DNA of 36,497 nucleotides from Candidatus Wallbacteria bacterium (GTDB taxonomy: Bacteria > Muiribacteriota > UBA6191 > JACPRK01): positions 1 through 36,497 of the forward strand of contig JACPRK010000022.1 in assembly GCA_016190005.1 (NCBI GenBank), in the 5' to 3' direction. The notes beneath the pieces are model-generated. The model worked only from the letters and a program-made list of their open reading frames with translations. It did no database searches and was not told the DNA's origin. A program made the translations under genes and the position numbers. The first letter of the stretch is position 1; each line of letters starts with the position of its first letter. Below, piece after piece: positions 17,503-25,916 of this stretch.

Positions 17503-20481
17503 ATGAACAGCACCACCCGGAAGTTCCTCGGTCGACCGCTGGCTCGACGATCTTTCCTGAAGGCCACATCCGGTCTTGCCGCCGCCACCGCGCTGAGCGG
17601 CGGGCTGACGCGGACCCGCCAGGCCTGCGCCGCCGAGTTCACGGGCGCCGACACCGATCTGGGCGATCTCTCCTCGCAGGTCGGCATCCAGTACTCGGTC
17701 TGTCAGATGTGCCACGGCCGCTGCGGCATCCGTGTGAAGGTGGCCGAGGGGGCCGTGCTGAAGATCGACGGCAATCCCTACCACCCGGCCAATCGGTCGG
17801 ATGACGCGCGGCTTCCCTTCGCCACCGACCCCAGTTCCGTCGACGTCAAGAAGCAGCCAGGCCCGGTTTGCGCCAAGGCCCAGGCGGGGCTCGAAGTCCT
17901 CTACAACCCGTTCCGCATCAAGCAGCCACTGAAGCGGGTGGGGCCTCGTGGAAGCAACCGGTGGCAAACCGTCACCTGGGATCAGGCGCTCGACGACATC
18001 GCCGCCCGGCTGCAGCCGTTTCTGGTGGATGACGCCATCAATCCGGCCATTCCGGAGCTGGGCTCCAAGCGAAACTTGATCGTCTTCGCCCCCGGGAGAC
18101 TGCCCCACGGTGGCAAGGAGTTCACCGACCGCATTTTCGGCAACGGGATGGGGTCGGTCAACAAGCGCCACGATCACACCAGCATCTGCGAGACCAGCCA
18201 TCACGTGGCCTACAACCTGGCGACCGGCGGCTCCAACGACCTAAAGCCGGACATCGAGAACTGCGAGTACATCCTGTACTTCGGGACGAACCCGCTGGCC
18301 GCCAACTTCAGTTTCGTCGCGCATGCCCGCAAGCTGATGCGCTTCCGGGCCCGACGTGGGCAGATGACCGTCGTCGACCCCCTCTTCAACACGACGGCCG
18401 CCAAGGCGACGCGGTGGGTGCCGATCAAGCCCGGGACAGATGCTGCGTTTGCTCTGGGGATGACGCGGTACATCATCGAGCAGAACAGGCACAACTCCCA
18501 GTTCCTGCGGAACGCCAACCAGGCGGCCGCCAATGCCGCGGCCAACGGCGGATACAAGACCTGGACGGACGCGACGCACCTGGTGGTCGTCCAGCAAGGG
18601 CACGCCAGCAAGGGGAAGTTCCTCACACCTGCCGAGGCGGGTCTAACGGGTGCGGCCAGCACGTCCCGAGTCTGCCTGGTCGCGGCCGCGGCCACGGAGG
18701 TCAAGAGCTCCTCCACGGCGGCGGACGCGGTCGTTGGGGACCTGGACGTGTCGGGGCTCGTGAACGGCATCGCGGTGAAGAGTGTGTTCCGAATGCTGAA
18801 GGAGCGCGCGACAGAGTCGAGCGTGGCCCAGTACGCCTCGATTTGCGGCGTCGCCGAATCCGACATCACTGCCGTCGCCACCGAGTTCACCAGCCACGGG
18901 TTCAAGGCCGCCGCCGACTGCTACCGGGGGCCGGTCCAGCACACCAACGGCGTTTACACGGCCTGGGCCATTCTGCACCTCAACACGCTGATCGGGAACT
19001 ACGACCGCAAGGGCGGGTTGACCAAGGGCGGGAGCCATTTTCACGAAGTGGGGGGCGCGGCCAACACCGTGGACCTCAAGGCCGTCCCCGGCGGCAAGAC
19101 GGCGGCCGGAATCAACCTGACGCGCGTCGGCGTCAAGTACGACGCCACGAAGGCGCCGAAGCTCATCGAGAGGGACGGACCGGTCCCGCCGCGGCCCTGG
19201 TTCCCGTTCGCGCAGAACGGCAACTTCCAGGAAGTTCTGGCTGCCATCGACGCCGGCTATCCGTATGGCCCCAACGCATCCTTTGCGTTGTTCACCTACT
19301 GGAACATCTGGAACTGGAGCACTCCCGGCGGGCGCGTCGTGTTCGAGCGGGTGATGAAGGACGAGGCGAAGGTTCCGCTTTTCGTGGCGTTCGACGTCGA
19401 CTTCGGCGATGCTTCCGTCTTCGCCGACTACATACTTCCGGACGCCACCTACCTCGAGGTGTGGCACACACCACACTTCTCGGCGGTCGACTCGACGACC
19501 TTCTCGGGCTGGCGGCAGCCCGTGGTCGGCAGGGCCCGCGAAGTTGGCAGCAACACCTGGCAAGACGTCGCCAGTGCCGGCTTCCGCTGGGACGCGTCGA
19601 AGGACTGGGAGTACCAGCCGTTGTTCGACACGAGGACTCTGTTGGACGCGCTCATCGGGCTCGGCAAGCGACTGGGGATTCCGGGGGTCGGCAGCGGGGC
19701 CTTCGGCTCGGGCGCCTACTACTCCCAGTGCGACCGCGCCTGGCACTGGGCGCGCAACACGCTGCAGAACTTCGCGACCGAATCGGGCAAGGCGGCCCAG
19801 GACATCATCGACCGGGGCGGGGTCTTCAAGGACCCGGGCTCGGCCTACTCGGGCGACTTCACCGCGGGCCAGATCAAGAAGCTCGTCAACATCTACAACG
19901 AAGTCGTGGCCGCGACCACCGACACCATGACAGGCGCGAAGTTCGACGGCCTGCCCAAGTACGTGCCGCTGCTGGACTTCAAGGACCGGCCGATCGACGA
20001 CTCGGCGCAGTTTCCCTACCAGCTCACGACCTACAAGCTGGTGACGCATGGACAGGGCAGGACGGTGAGCCAGGCCCACCTGCTGCAAGCGGACAGGGAG
20101 AACTTCGTGGAGCTCAGCGCGACGGACGCTGCAGCGCTGGGAGTCGGCACCGGTGACCTCGTGAGGCTCTCCTCGGCCAGCGACTCCACCGGCGTCATCG
20201 GTAAGGCCCTGGTGACGGCGCGGTTGAGGCCCGGCGTGATTGCCGTCAGCCACCACTTCGGTCACTTCCACATGGGCTCGCAGTCGGTGGAGGTCGATGG
20301 AACCGTCCGCAAGGTCGACGACGCCGGCGCGCTTCGGGCCTCGGCGCCCGAGCGGGCAGCCGGCCTGACGGTCAACCCGATCATGCGGCTCGACCCCGCG
20401 GTCCCCAACGTCTGTCTTACCGACAAGATCGGCGGCAGCGCGTCGTTCTTCGATACCTGGGTCCAGGTCCAGAAGATCTAA
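17503..20481 (+). CDS. Tat-exported molybdopterin oxidoreductase, TtrA/ArrA-like clade
   Basis: Catalytic subunit of 992 residues, DMSO reductase family. AAGGAG lies eight bases before the ATG. The twin-arginine signal is RRSFLK at residues 15-20. The [4Fe-4S] site is Cys67-x2-Cys70-x3-Cys74-x48-Cys123. The long gap with GNPYHP and LPFAT matches what I recall of tetrathionate reductase TtrA; arsenate reductase ArrA has a shorter gap. The likely Mo-coordinating residue is Cys229 in HDHTSIC. Downstream similarities to TtrA include FTSHGFKAA, NTLIGNYDRKGG, WFPF and ADYILPDATYLE, and the molydopterin-binding C-terminal domain (residues about 840-960). ArrA's RGRY and SHSAICAEAEK segments are here APGRL and TSICETSHH, so this is not canonical ArrA. 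The substrate is unknown; a sulfur, arsenic or selenium oxyanion is likely. Confidence 0.88.
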   Translation: MNSTTRKFLGRPLARRSFLKATSGLAAATALSGGLTRTRQACAAEFTGADTDLGDLSSQVGIQYSVCQMCHGRCGIRVKVAEGAVLKIDGNPYHPANRSDDARLPFATDPSSVDVKKQPGPVCAKAQAGLEVLYNPFRIKQPLKRVGPRGSNRWQTVTWDQALDDIAARLQPFLVDDAINPAIPELGSKRNLIVFAPGRLPHGGKEFTDRIFGNGMGSVNKRHDHTSICETSHHVAYNLATGGSNDLKPDIENCEYILYFGTNPLAANFSFVAHARKLMRFRARRGQMTVVDPLFNTTAAKATRWVPIKPGTDAAFALGMTRYIIEQNRHNSQFLRNANQAAANAAANGGYKTWTDATHLVVVQQGHASKGKFLTPAEAGLTGAASTSRVCLVAAAATEVKSSSTAADAVVGDLDVSGLVNGIAVKSVFRMLKERATESSVAQYASICGVAESDITAVATEFTSHGFKAAADCYRGPVQHTNGVYTAWAILHLNTLIGNYDRKGGLTKGGSHFHEVGGAANTVDLKAVPGGKTAAGINLTRVGVKYDATKAPKLIERDGPVPPRPWFPFAQNGNFQEVLAAIDAGYPYGPNASFALFTYWNIWNWSTPGGRVVFERVMKDEAKVPLFVAFDVDFGDASVFADYILPDATYLEVWHTPHFSAVDSTTFSGWRQPVVGRAREVGSNTWQDVASAGFRWDASKDWEYQPLFDTRTLLDALIGLGKRLGIPGVGSGAFGSGAYYSQCDRAWHWARNTLQNFATESGKAAQDIIDRGGVFKDPGSAYSGDFTAGQIKKLVNIYNEVVAATTDTMTGAKFDGLPKYVPLLDFKDRPIDDSAQFPYQLTTYKLVTHGQGRTVSQAHLLQADRENFVELSATDAAALGVGTGDLVRLSSASDSTGVIGKALVTARLRPGVIAVSHHFGHFHMGSQSVEVDGTVRKVDDAGALRASAPERAAGLTVNPIMRLDPAVPNVCLTDKIGGSASFFDTWVQVQKI

Positions 20482-20494
20482 GGAGGCTCTCCCC

Positions 20495-21055
20495 ATGGCA
20501 CAGCAACTCGGTTTCACGGTCGACCTGGCCAAGTGCGTCGGATGCAAGTCCTGCTCGGTGGCCTGCGCGATGGAGAACAACACGCCCGTCGGCGTGCTCT
20601 ACCGCGACGTCATCCGCCAGGAGTCGGGAACCTATCCCACTCCGTCGATCACCTTCGTCTCCACGGCCTGCAACCACTGCAAGGACGCGTCCTGCGTGAA
20701 GGCATGTCCGGTCGGTGCCATGCGCAAGCACGCCGATAAGATGGGCGCGGTCCTGGTCGACCAGGCGCTCTGCATCGGCTGCCGGCGCTGCACCTTCGCC
20801 TGCCCCTACGGCGCTCCGCAGTACAACGAGGCGACGAAGAAGACGGAGAAGTGCACCTTCTGCGTGCACCGCGTGCTCGACGGCAACGGCCAGCTCACCG
20901 GAATGAAGCCCGCCTGCGTCTCGACCTGCCCGGCCGAGGCGCTCGAGTTCGAGGTGCGGGAGGATACCGCCTGGACGGACGTCGGGACGGCCCCATCGGG
21001 CTGGGCCAGCAAGAAGCTCACGAACCCGAGCACCCAGTTCAAGCGAGCCTTTTGA
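20495..21055 (+). CDS. Four-cluster [4Fe-4S] electron-transfer subunit (TtrB/ArrB type)
   Basis: Protein of 186 residues with AAGGAGG just before its ATG. Four cysteine sets are visible: CVGCKSCSVAC (residues 13-23), CNHCKDASCVKACP (about 58-71), CIGCRRCTFACP (about 93-104) and CTFCVH followed by CVSTCP (about 121-148). This is the DMSO-reductase beta-subunit pattern (NrfC/TtrB/ArrB/PsrB). There is no signal peptide, so it would be co-exported with the Tat-bearing catalytic subunit. It starts 13 bases after the catalytic gene and passes electrons between that subunit's FeS center and the redox partner. Here the partner seems to be the triheme cytochrome or the polyferredoxin, because no membrane quinol subunit is encoded. 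Confidence 0.93.
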   Translation: MAQQLGFTVDLAKCVGCKSCSVACAMENNTPVGVLYRDVIRQESGTYPTPSITFVSTACNHCKDASCVKACPVGAMRKHADKMGAVLVDQALCIGCRRCTFACPYGAPQYNEATKKTEKCTFCVHRVLDGNGQLTGMKPACVSTCPAEALEFEVREDTAWTDVGTAPSGWASKKLTNPSTQFKRAF

Positions 21056-21075
21056 TGCAAAGGAGTTGTCGAGTC

Positions 21076-21855
21076 ATGAGTGAGCCTGGCGAGGAACAGG
21101 TCGACGCCGATGCGCTCGCGGCAGCCGAGGGCCTCTCGGGGTTCTACCTGTTCCTGGCGGGCCTGTTCCGCAGGCCTCCAGCCCGGGACCTGATGGCGAT
21201 GCTGGCGGGCGAAGGGCCTGGGAACGAAGTCCGGGAGATGATCGGAGCGCTGGCAGGCGCGGAGTCGGCCGCGGCCCTGGAGACGGCCGCGCGCCAGGCG
21301 CTGGGCGATGTCGAAGGGCTTCGCCGCGACTTCGAGCAGTTGCTCAGCATTCCGCAGGCAGCGTACCTGGCGCCGTACGAATCGGCCTACAGGGGGCAGC
21401 CCGCCGCCAGAACGCGAGGCCACGGCCTGTTGATGGGGCCGCACGCCCGGGAGGTCGCCGCCCAGTACAGGCTCGCGGGACTGGCGCTCTCCGGGGAGTC
21501 GAACGAGCTGCCCGATCACGTCTCGCTCGAACTGGAGTTCCTCGCCCGCTGCGGCGAAATGGAGGCACGAAACCTGCGTGCCGGCCAGCAGGGCACCCCC
21601 GAGGCCGCCGGATGGCGGACGCTGCGCCGGCGGTTCCTGGAGGAGCACGTCCAGGCCTGGGTTCCTCGGCTCTGCGAGGAGATGGAGAGGCGGGCATCCA
21701 CCGCCTTCTATCGCGCGGCGGCCAGGATCGTGGCCGGCGTGCTTGCGTTCGAAGCCGAAGCAGTGCCGGCGACGGACGCGCCAGCGGACCGGAACGAGGT
21801 ATCCGGGCAGCAGGCCCAGGACGGCCGTTCGCGCGCTACGCCGTCGGTGGAGTAG
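21076..21855 (+). CDS. TorD-family molybdoenzyme assembly chaperone
   Basis: Cytoplasmic chaperone of 259 residues that would bind the Tat signal and the apo-form of the catalytic subunit until the cofactor is inserted. It is all-helical in appearance, with the family signatures AAAEGLSGFYLFLAGLF at the start, PYESAYRG in the middle and the ELPDHVSLELEFLARC block (PDH-x2-x-ELEF) that defines TorD/DmsD proteins. AAGGAG lies 11 bases before the ATG at 21076. An alternative ATG at 21055 overlaps the preceding stop (TGATG) and adds seven residues. Being next to the molybdoenzyme and ferredoxin genes, it is very likely their dedicated chaperone. Confidence 0.9.
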   Translation: MSEPGEEQVDADALAAAEGLSGFYLFLAGLFRRPPARDLMAMLAGEGPGNEVREMIGALAGAESAAALETAARQALGDVEGLRRDFEQLLSIPQAAYLAPYESAYRGQPAARTRGHGLLMGPHAREVAAQYRLAGLALSGESNELPDHVSLELEFLARCGEMEARNLRAGQQGTPEAAGWRTLRRRFLEEHVQAWVPRLCEEMERRASTAFYRAAARIVAGVLAFEAEAVPATDAPADRNEVSGQQAQDGRSRATPSVE

Positions 21856-21863
21856 GCGTCGCT

Positions 21864-23047
21864 GTGCTCGCGCTCGAGACCATCGCTTCCCTGCTGGGCG
21901 GACGGTCGCCGCCCCCCGGATTAGACGCCTCCCGATGCGTTCGAAGCCGGACGAGCGCGACCGGCTGCGAGGCCTGCCAGGCGGCCTGCCCGCGAGCCGC
22001 GATTCGCCTGACACCGGTGCCAGAGCTGTCCGACGACTGCGACGGGTGCGGGCTGTGCGTGGCGGCCTGCTACGAGGGCGCCATCCAGGGAGTCGCGCGA
22101 CGAGCCCCCGAGCCGCCGATCGACTCGGGCATTGCTCGGTTTCGCTGCCCGGCGGCGCCGGCCGGCGGCCCGGCTGCGAGCGTCGGCTGTCTGGGGGCTT
22201 TGACGCTGGCCGAACTTGCCGCTGCCTTCGCGCGTGGCGCCGAATGGCTCGAGCTGGACACAAGGCCATGCGACTCCTGCGGCCGGGGTAACTGGCTCGA
22301 TCCGCTAGAACAGAGGCTGCACATCGTTGGCCAGCTGGCCGGAAAGCCCGGGCGACCCGGGGCCGAGCAGCAGCCCCTGGATGCGCTCGCCGAGAAATCC
22401 GTGGCGTCTACCTGTACCGGGTTTTCGAAAAACCCGGTACAGGTAGACGCCACGGATTTCTCGGCCGTGAGCTTCTCCCGCCGCGGGCTGTTCGAGCTGT
22501 TCACGCACCGGGGGCGGCAGTGGGTGGCGGCAGCGGTGGAGGGCGCTGGGGCGGAGGACGGGCGCGGCGTGGGGCGCGACTCAGGCGAAGACTGGAAGCC
22601 GCTGTCGGAAGAGCGGGCGCGGTTGGTGGATGCGCTTGGGCGGTTGCCCGCGCCGGTAGTCAAGCCCCGGAGTGCGCGGCCGTTCGGATGGGTCCGGGTC
22701 CGCGGGGGGTGCGACGGATGCGGGGCATGCGAGACGCTGTGTCCGACGGGCGCCCTGCGCGCCCGCGCGGGGCAGGGAGTGTGGTCGCTTCAATTCCGGC
22801 CCGCGGCGTGCACGGGTTGCGGGCTCTGCGTGCGCTCGTGCCCCGAGCAGGCGCTCGAGCTCGAATCGCCCCCATCTCTGAGCGAGGCGCTCCAAAGAGA
22901 CTCTAACGAGTTGTTCAGTCTGGCGATGTCGGTTTGCCGTGGCTGCGGCCGGGAGGTCTGCTCGGTGGATCCGGATACTGGCCGGTGCGGCGCCTGCCGA
23001 TGGCGACGTCCTTGCGGCGCCTCGCCGCGGGCCGGAGGCTTGCCCAG

Positions 23048-23051
<4 letters not shown>
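21864..23051 (+). CDS. Polyferredoxin (multiple [4Fe-4S] motifs) carrying an inserted palindromic element
   Basis: From the GTG at 21864, eight bases after the chaperone stop, the protein has 395 residues. Two N-terminal ferredoxin-like Cys sets lie at about residues 25-42 (GCEACQAACP) and 59-69 (CDGCGLCVAAC). A middle region contains VGCLGALTLAEL and PCDSCGRG. Two further sets follow (CDGCGACETLCP, CTGCGLCVRSCP) and a zinc-ribbon-like CRGCGREVC...CGAC end. Residues 176-200 are the translation of a palindromic DNA element (22389-22465) and are absent from ferredoxin logic. I do not recognise the full architecture; it may shuttle electrons between a cytoplasmic donor and the redox complex. No signal peptide is evident. 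It ends by sharing the CTAG of its stop with the oppositely oriented acr3 stop. Confidence 0.8.
22389..22465. repeat. Palindromic element inserted in frame in the polyferredoxin gene
   Basis: A perfect inverted repeat: arms 22389-22425 and 22429-22465 (37 bases each, no mismatch) with a 3-base CGA loop. Its core is shared with the intergenic copy at 12741-12810 and the half copy at 24920-24954. It is read through as about 25 residues (EKSVASTCTG, FSKNPVQVDATDFS) without a stop or frame loss, in a linker between ferredoxin modules. Confidence 0.95.
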
Positions 23052-24175
<1,124 letters not shown>

Positions 24176-24216
24176 CTCAGTTCATCCCCTTTTGTCGGGG
24201 GTGATGTAGAGAGTAA

Positions 24217-24231
24217 ATCGTACATTGACGA
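24217..24231. promoter_or_regulatory. Candidate ArsR operator upstream of acr3
   Basis: ATCGTACATTGACGA contains the inverted repeat TCGT-N6-ACGA. It matches the site at 24601-24616 at 12 of the first 15 positions. It lies about 40-55 bases before the acr3 start within the arsR-acr3 gap, a suitable position for arsenite-relieved repression of acr3. Confidence 0.5.
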
Positions 24232-24245
24232 AACGCGGCGGCGAA

Positions 24246-24602
24246 TCAGAGTCCTCCTATCAGGGCTTTCAACCTCCGGAGTCCCCTCGGCTGAAGGCAG
24301 TAGCGCACCCTCGGACCCGAAATGGTGCCCTGGACCAGTCCCGCCTGCTTGAGCACCTTCAAGTGCTGAGATACCGTCGATTGCGCGAGTGGAATCTCAT
24401 CGACGAGATCCCCGCAAATGCAGGTGTTTCGCCGGGCGAGCAGCCGCAAGATCTTCACCCGGGCCGGGTGCCCGACTGCCTTGGTTAGCAGCGCAAGCTC
24501 TTCGTCTACGCCCGCTCCCTCCACCGGCCGCAGGTCCGGCCCATCGTCAGCTGGACCGCAGGCGGACTCAGGCGTCGGTAGACATGTTAATGAGTTGAGC
24601 AT
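24246..24602 (-). CDS. arsR: ArsR-family arsenite-responsive repressor
   Basis: Winged-helix metalloregulator of 118 residues. The core begins near residue 32 (DEELALLTKAVGHPARVKIL). The metal-binding motif is Cys61-Ile-Cys63-Gly-Asp-Leu, the CxCGDL pattern of As(III)/Sb(III)-sensing ArsR on the recognition region, followed by the recognition helix QSTVSQHLKVLKQAGLV. The N-terminal 30 residues are extra compared with typical ArsR and contain Cys7 and Cys15, so a third thiolate is possible. The ATG at 24602 overlaps the candidate operator and no ribosome-binding site precedes it, which suggests a leaderless mRNA or a later start. It heads the arsR-acr3 unit. Confidence 0.93.
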   Translation of the reverse strand: MLNSLTCLPTPESACGPADDGPDLRPVEGAGVDEELALLTKAVGHPARVKILRLLARRNTCICGDLVDEIPLAQSTVSQHLKVLKQAGLVQGTISGPRVRYCLQPRGLRRLKALIGGL

Positions 24603-24616
24603 CGTAATATGACGAT
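24601..24616. promoter_or_regulatory. Candidate ArsR operator at the arsR start
   Basis: ATCGTAATATGACGAT is a perfect inverted repeat ATCGT-N6-ACGAT, overlapping the first codon of arsR. It resembles the site before acr3. Its AT-rich character stands out in the GC-rich surroundings and fits an autoregulatory operator combined with the -10 region. Confidence 0.55.
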
Positions 24617-24718
24617 ACGATGTCGGGGCGGCCTAGTCAACTCGTTCCATCACTCCGGGTGCACGCTCAGCAGGTGGGAGGGGCATCGAACCGGAACCGT
24701 CTGTCCGAGCTTCTCGCG

Positions 24719-24826
24719 CGGCGGGCACCCGAGAACGCACTCTGCGCCTCGAGCGTGGTTCGACAAGCTCACCACGAACGGGAGAGTGATCGCCGGAGAA
24801 CGACAAATGAATCGCGCGCGCCCGCC
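24719..24826. repeat. Composite intergenic repeat, copy B
   Basis: The 28-bp core GTGGTTCGACAAGCTCACCA plus CGAACGGG at 24755-24782 is identical to 7130-7157 in copy A. The flanks are also similar (GAGAA..CACTCTG before it; a short gap then ATGAATCGCGCGCGCCC after it). It lies in the 368-base gap between arsR and the reductase gene. The remainder of that gap (24617-24718, 24827-24919) shows no gene I can support. Confidence 0.85.
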
Positions 24827-24919
24827 CCATCACTTGCCCACAGCTCGATCCCCGGGACTCAGGGTACAGGAAATTCGAGGGTCCCACACGCTCTCGCCCC
24901 TGGCCGAGAGAAGCTCGCG

Positions 24920-24954
24920 GAAAAACGGGGTACGGGTAGACGCCACGGGTTTTC
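24920..24954. repeat. Half copy of the palindromic element
   Basis: This stretch contains GGGTAGACGCCACGGGTTTTC and so matches one arm of the palindromic element (right arm of 12741-12810) with a few substitutions. The opposite arm is missing. It ends four bases before a TATACT -10 candidate for the next gene. Confidence 0.75.
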
Positions 24955-24957
24955 GCT

Positions 24958-24963
24958 TATACT
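24958..24963 (+). promoter_or_regulatory. -10 box implying a leaderless transcript
   Basis: TATACT lies eight bases before the GTG at 24971, so transcription would start at or next to the start codon. No -35 element is clear; the half palindromic element occupies that position. Confidence 0.4.
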
Positions 24964-24970
24964 GCCGGGA

Positions 24971-25891
24971 GTGAGCGGGACTGACGACTGGCGGCGCGGA
25001 CGGCCCCTGCTGGTACTCGGCGGCAGCGGGCAGGTCGGCGGGTGCGTGCTCGCCGAGGCGCGCCGCCGCTACGGCCCGGAGGCGGCCGTGGGAACCTGCC
25101 TGGCCCACCCGGCTCCCGGCCTGGTGCAGGCCGACCTGCAAAACCCAGAAGAGCTAGCGCTCCTCGTCGCCCACATCGAACCCGCCGCGGTCATCATCGC
25201 CGCGGCTTTCGCCTGGGTCGACGGCTGCGAGATGGACGCCGAACGCACCCGCCGCACCAATGTCGACGGCCCTCGCGCCGTCGCCACGGCTTGTGAAAAG
25301 CTCGGCGCCGTCCCTGTCCTGCTGGGCACCGACTATGTCTTCGACGGCGAAGCCGGCCCCTACTCCGAGGACGACCCCGTTCGCCCCATCAGCGCCTACG
25401 GCCGCTCCAAGCTCGACGCCGAGCGCGCCGTCGCCGGCCGCTGCCCGGCTGCGCTCTTGGTCCGCACCAACGTCGTCTACTCCTGGCTTCCCGCCGGCAA
25501 CAACTTCCTCATGCAGGTCGTCACCAAGCTCGGCAAGGGCGAACCGATGCGCGTCCCCGCCGACCAGTCGAACAACCCCACCTACGCCCCCGACCTGGCG
25601 CGGGCTCTCTGCGAGCTGCTCGAAGCGCGCGCCGCGGGTGTCTGGCACTTCGGTGGCGGCGATTTCCTGGACCGCCACGACTTCGGCGTAGCCATCGCGC
25701 AGGCGTTCGACCTCGACGCCTCCCTGCTCCATCCCGTGACGACCCAGGAGCTCAAGCAGCCGGCCGCGCGCCCTCTGAAATCTGGTTTGCGCACGACCAA
25801 GTTCGAAGCGCTCACCGGCCGCCGGCCGTTCACCGCTTCCGAGGGAATCGCCCGCGCGCTGGCTCTGTCCAGGGGGGACGCCGGCGCCTGA
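24971..25891 (+). CDS. RmlD-like sugar-nucleotide reductase (SDR)
   Basis: NAD(P)-dependent extended SDR of the dTDP-4-dehydrorhamnose reductase/RmlD_sub_bind family, 306 residues from the GTG at 24971. The motif LVLGGSGQVGGCVLAEA (about residues 13-29) is the nucleotide fold. IIAAAFAWVDGCEMD follows, then LGTDYVFDG, the catalytic YGRSKLDAE, and LVRTNVVYSWLPAGNNFL. Longer starts in this frame would translate repeats and are rejected. RmlD proteins reduce the 4-keto group in dTDP-L-rhamnose synthesis, but rmlA, rmlB and rmlC are not nearby. The family also includes non-RmlD reductases and the methionine adenosyltransferase beta-like proteins, so the substrate is open. The O-antigen ligase follows after 25 bases. 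Confidence 0.85.
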   Translation: MSGTDDWRRGRPLLVLGGSGQVGGCVLAEARRRYGPEAAVGTCLAHPAPGLVQADLQNPEELALLVAHIEPAAVIIAAAFAWVDGCEMDAERTRRTNVDGPRAVATACEKLGAVPVLLGTDYVFDGEAGPYSEDDPVRPISAYGRSKLDAERAVAGRCPAALLVRTNVVYSWLPAGNNFLMQVVTKLGKGEPMRVPADQSNNPTYAPDLARALCELLEARAAGVWHFGGGDFLDRHDFGVAIAQAFDLDASLLHPVTTQELKQPAARPLKSGLRTTKFEALTGRRPFTASEGIARALALSRGDAGA

Positions 25892-25916
25892 GGCGTCCGT
25901 CGGCCCCGCCCGCGCG

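Noticed and set aside
17503..20481. Calling the enzyme arsenate reductase ArrA or arsenite oxidase ArxA because arsR-acr3 is adjacent
   Set aside because: The RGRY and SHSAICAEAEK segments of ArrA are not present and the Cys123 spacing is TtrA-like. Proximity of arsenic resistance genes is weak evidence, and they are in a separate convergent unit.
18643..20583. 646-codon minus-strand frame opposite the molybdoenzyme
   Set aside because: Shadow of the 17503-20481 gene; no recognisable domain and no plausible start or ribosome-binding site.
24620..24970. Longer N-terminus of the RmlD-like reductase reaching back to 24620
   Set aside because: It would translate repeat copy B and the half palindromic element; conserved SDR sequence begins only after 24971.
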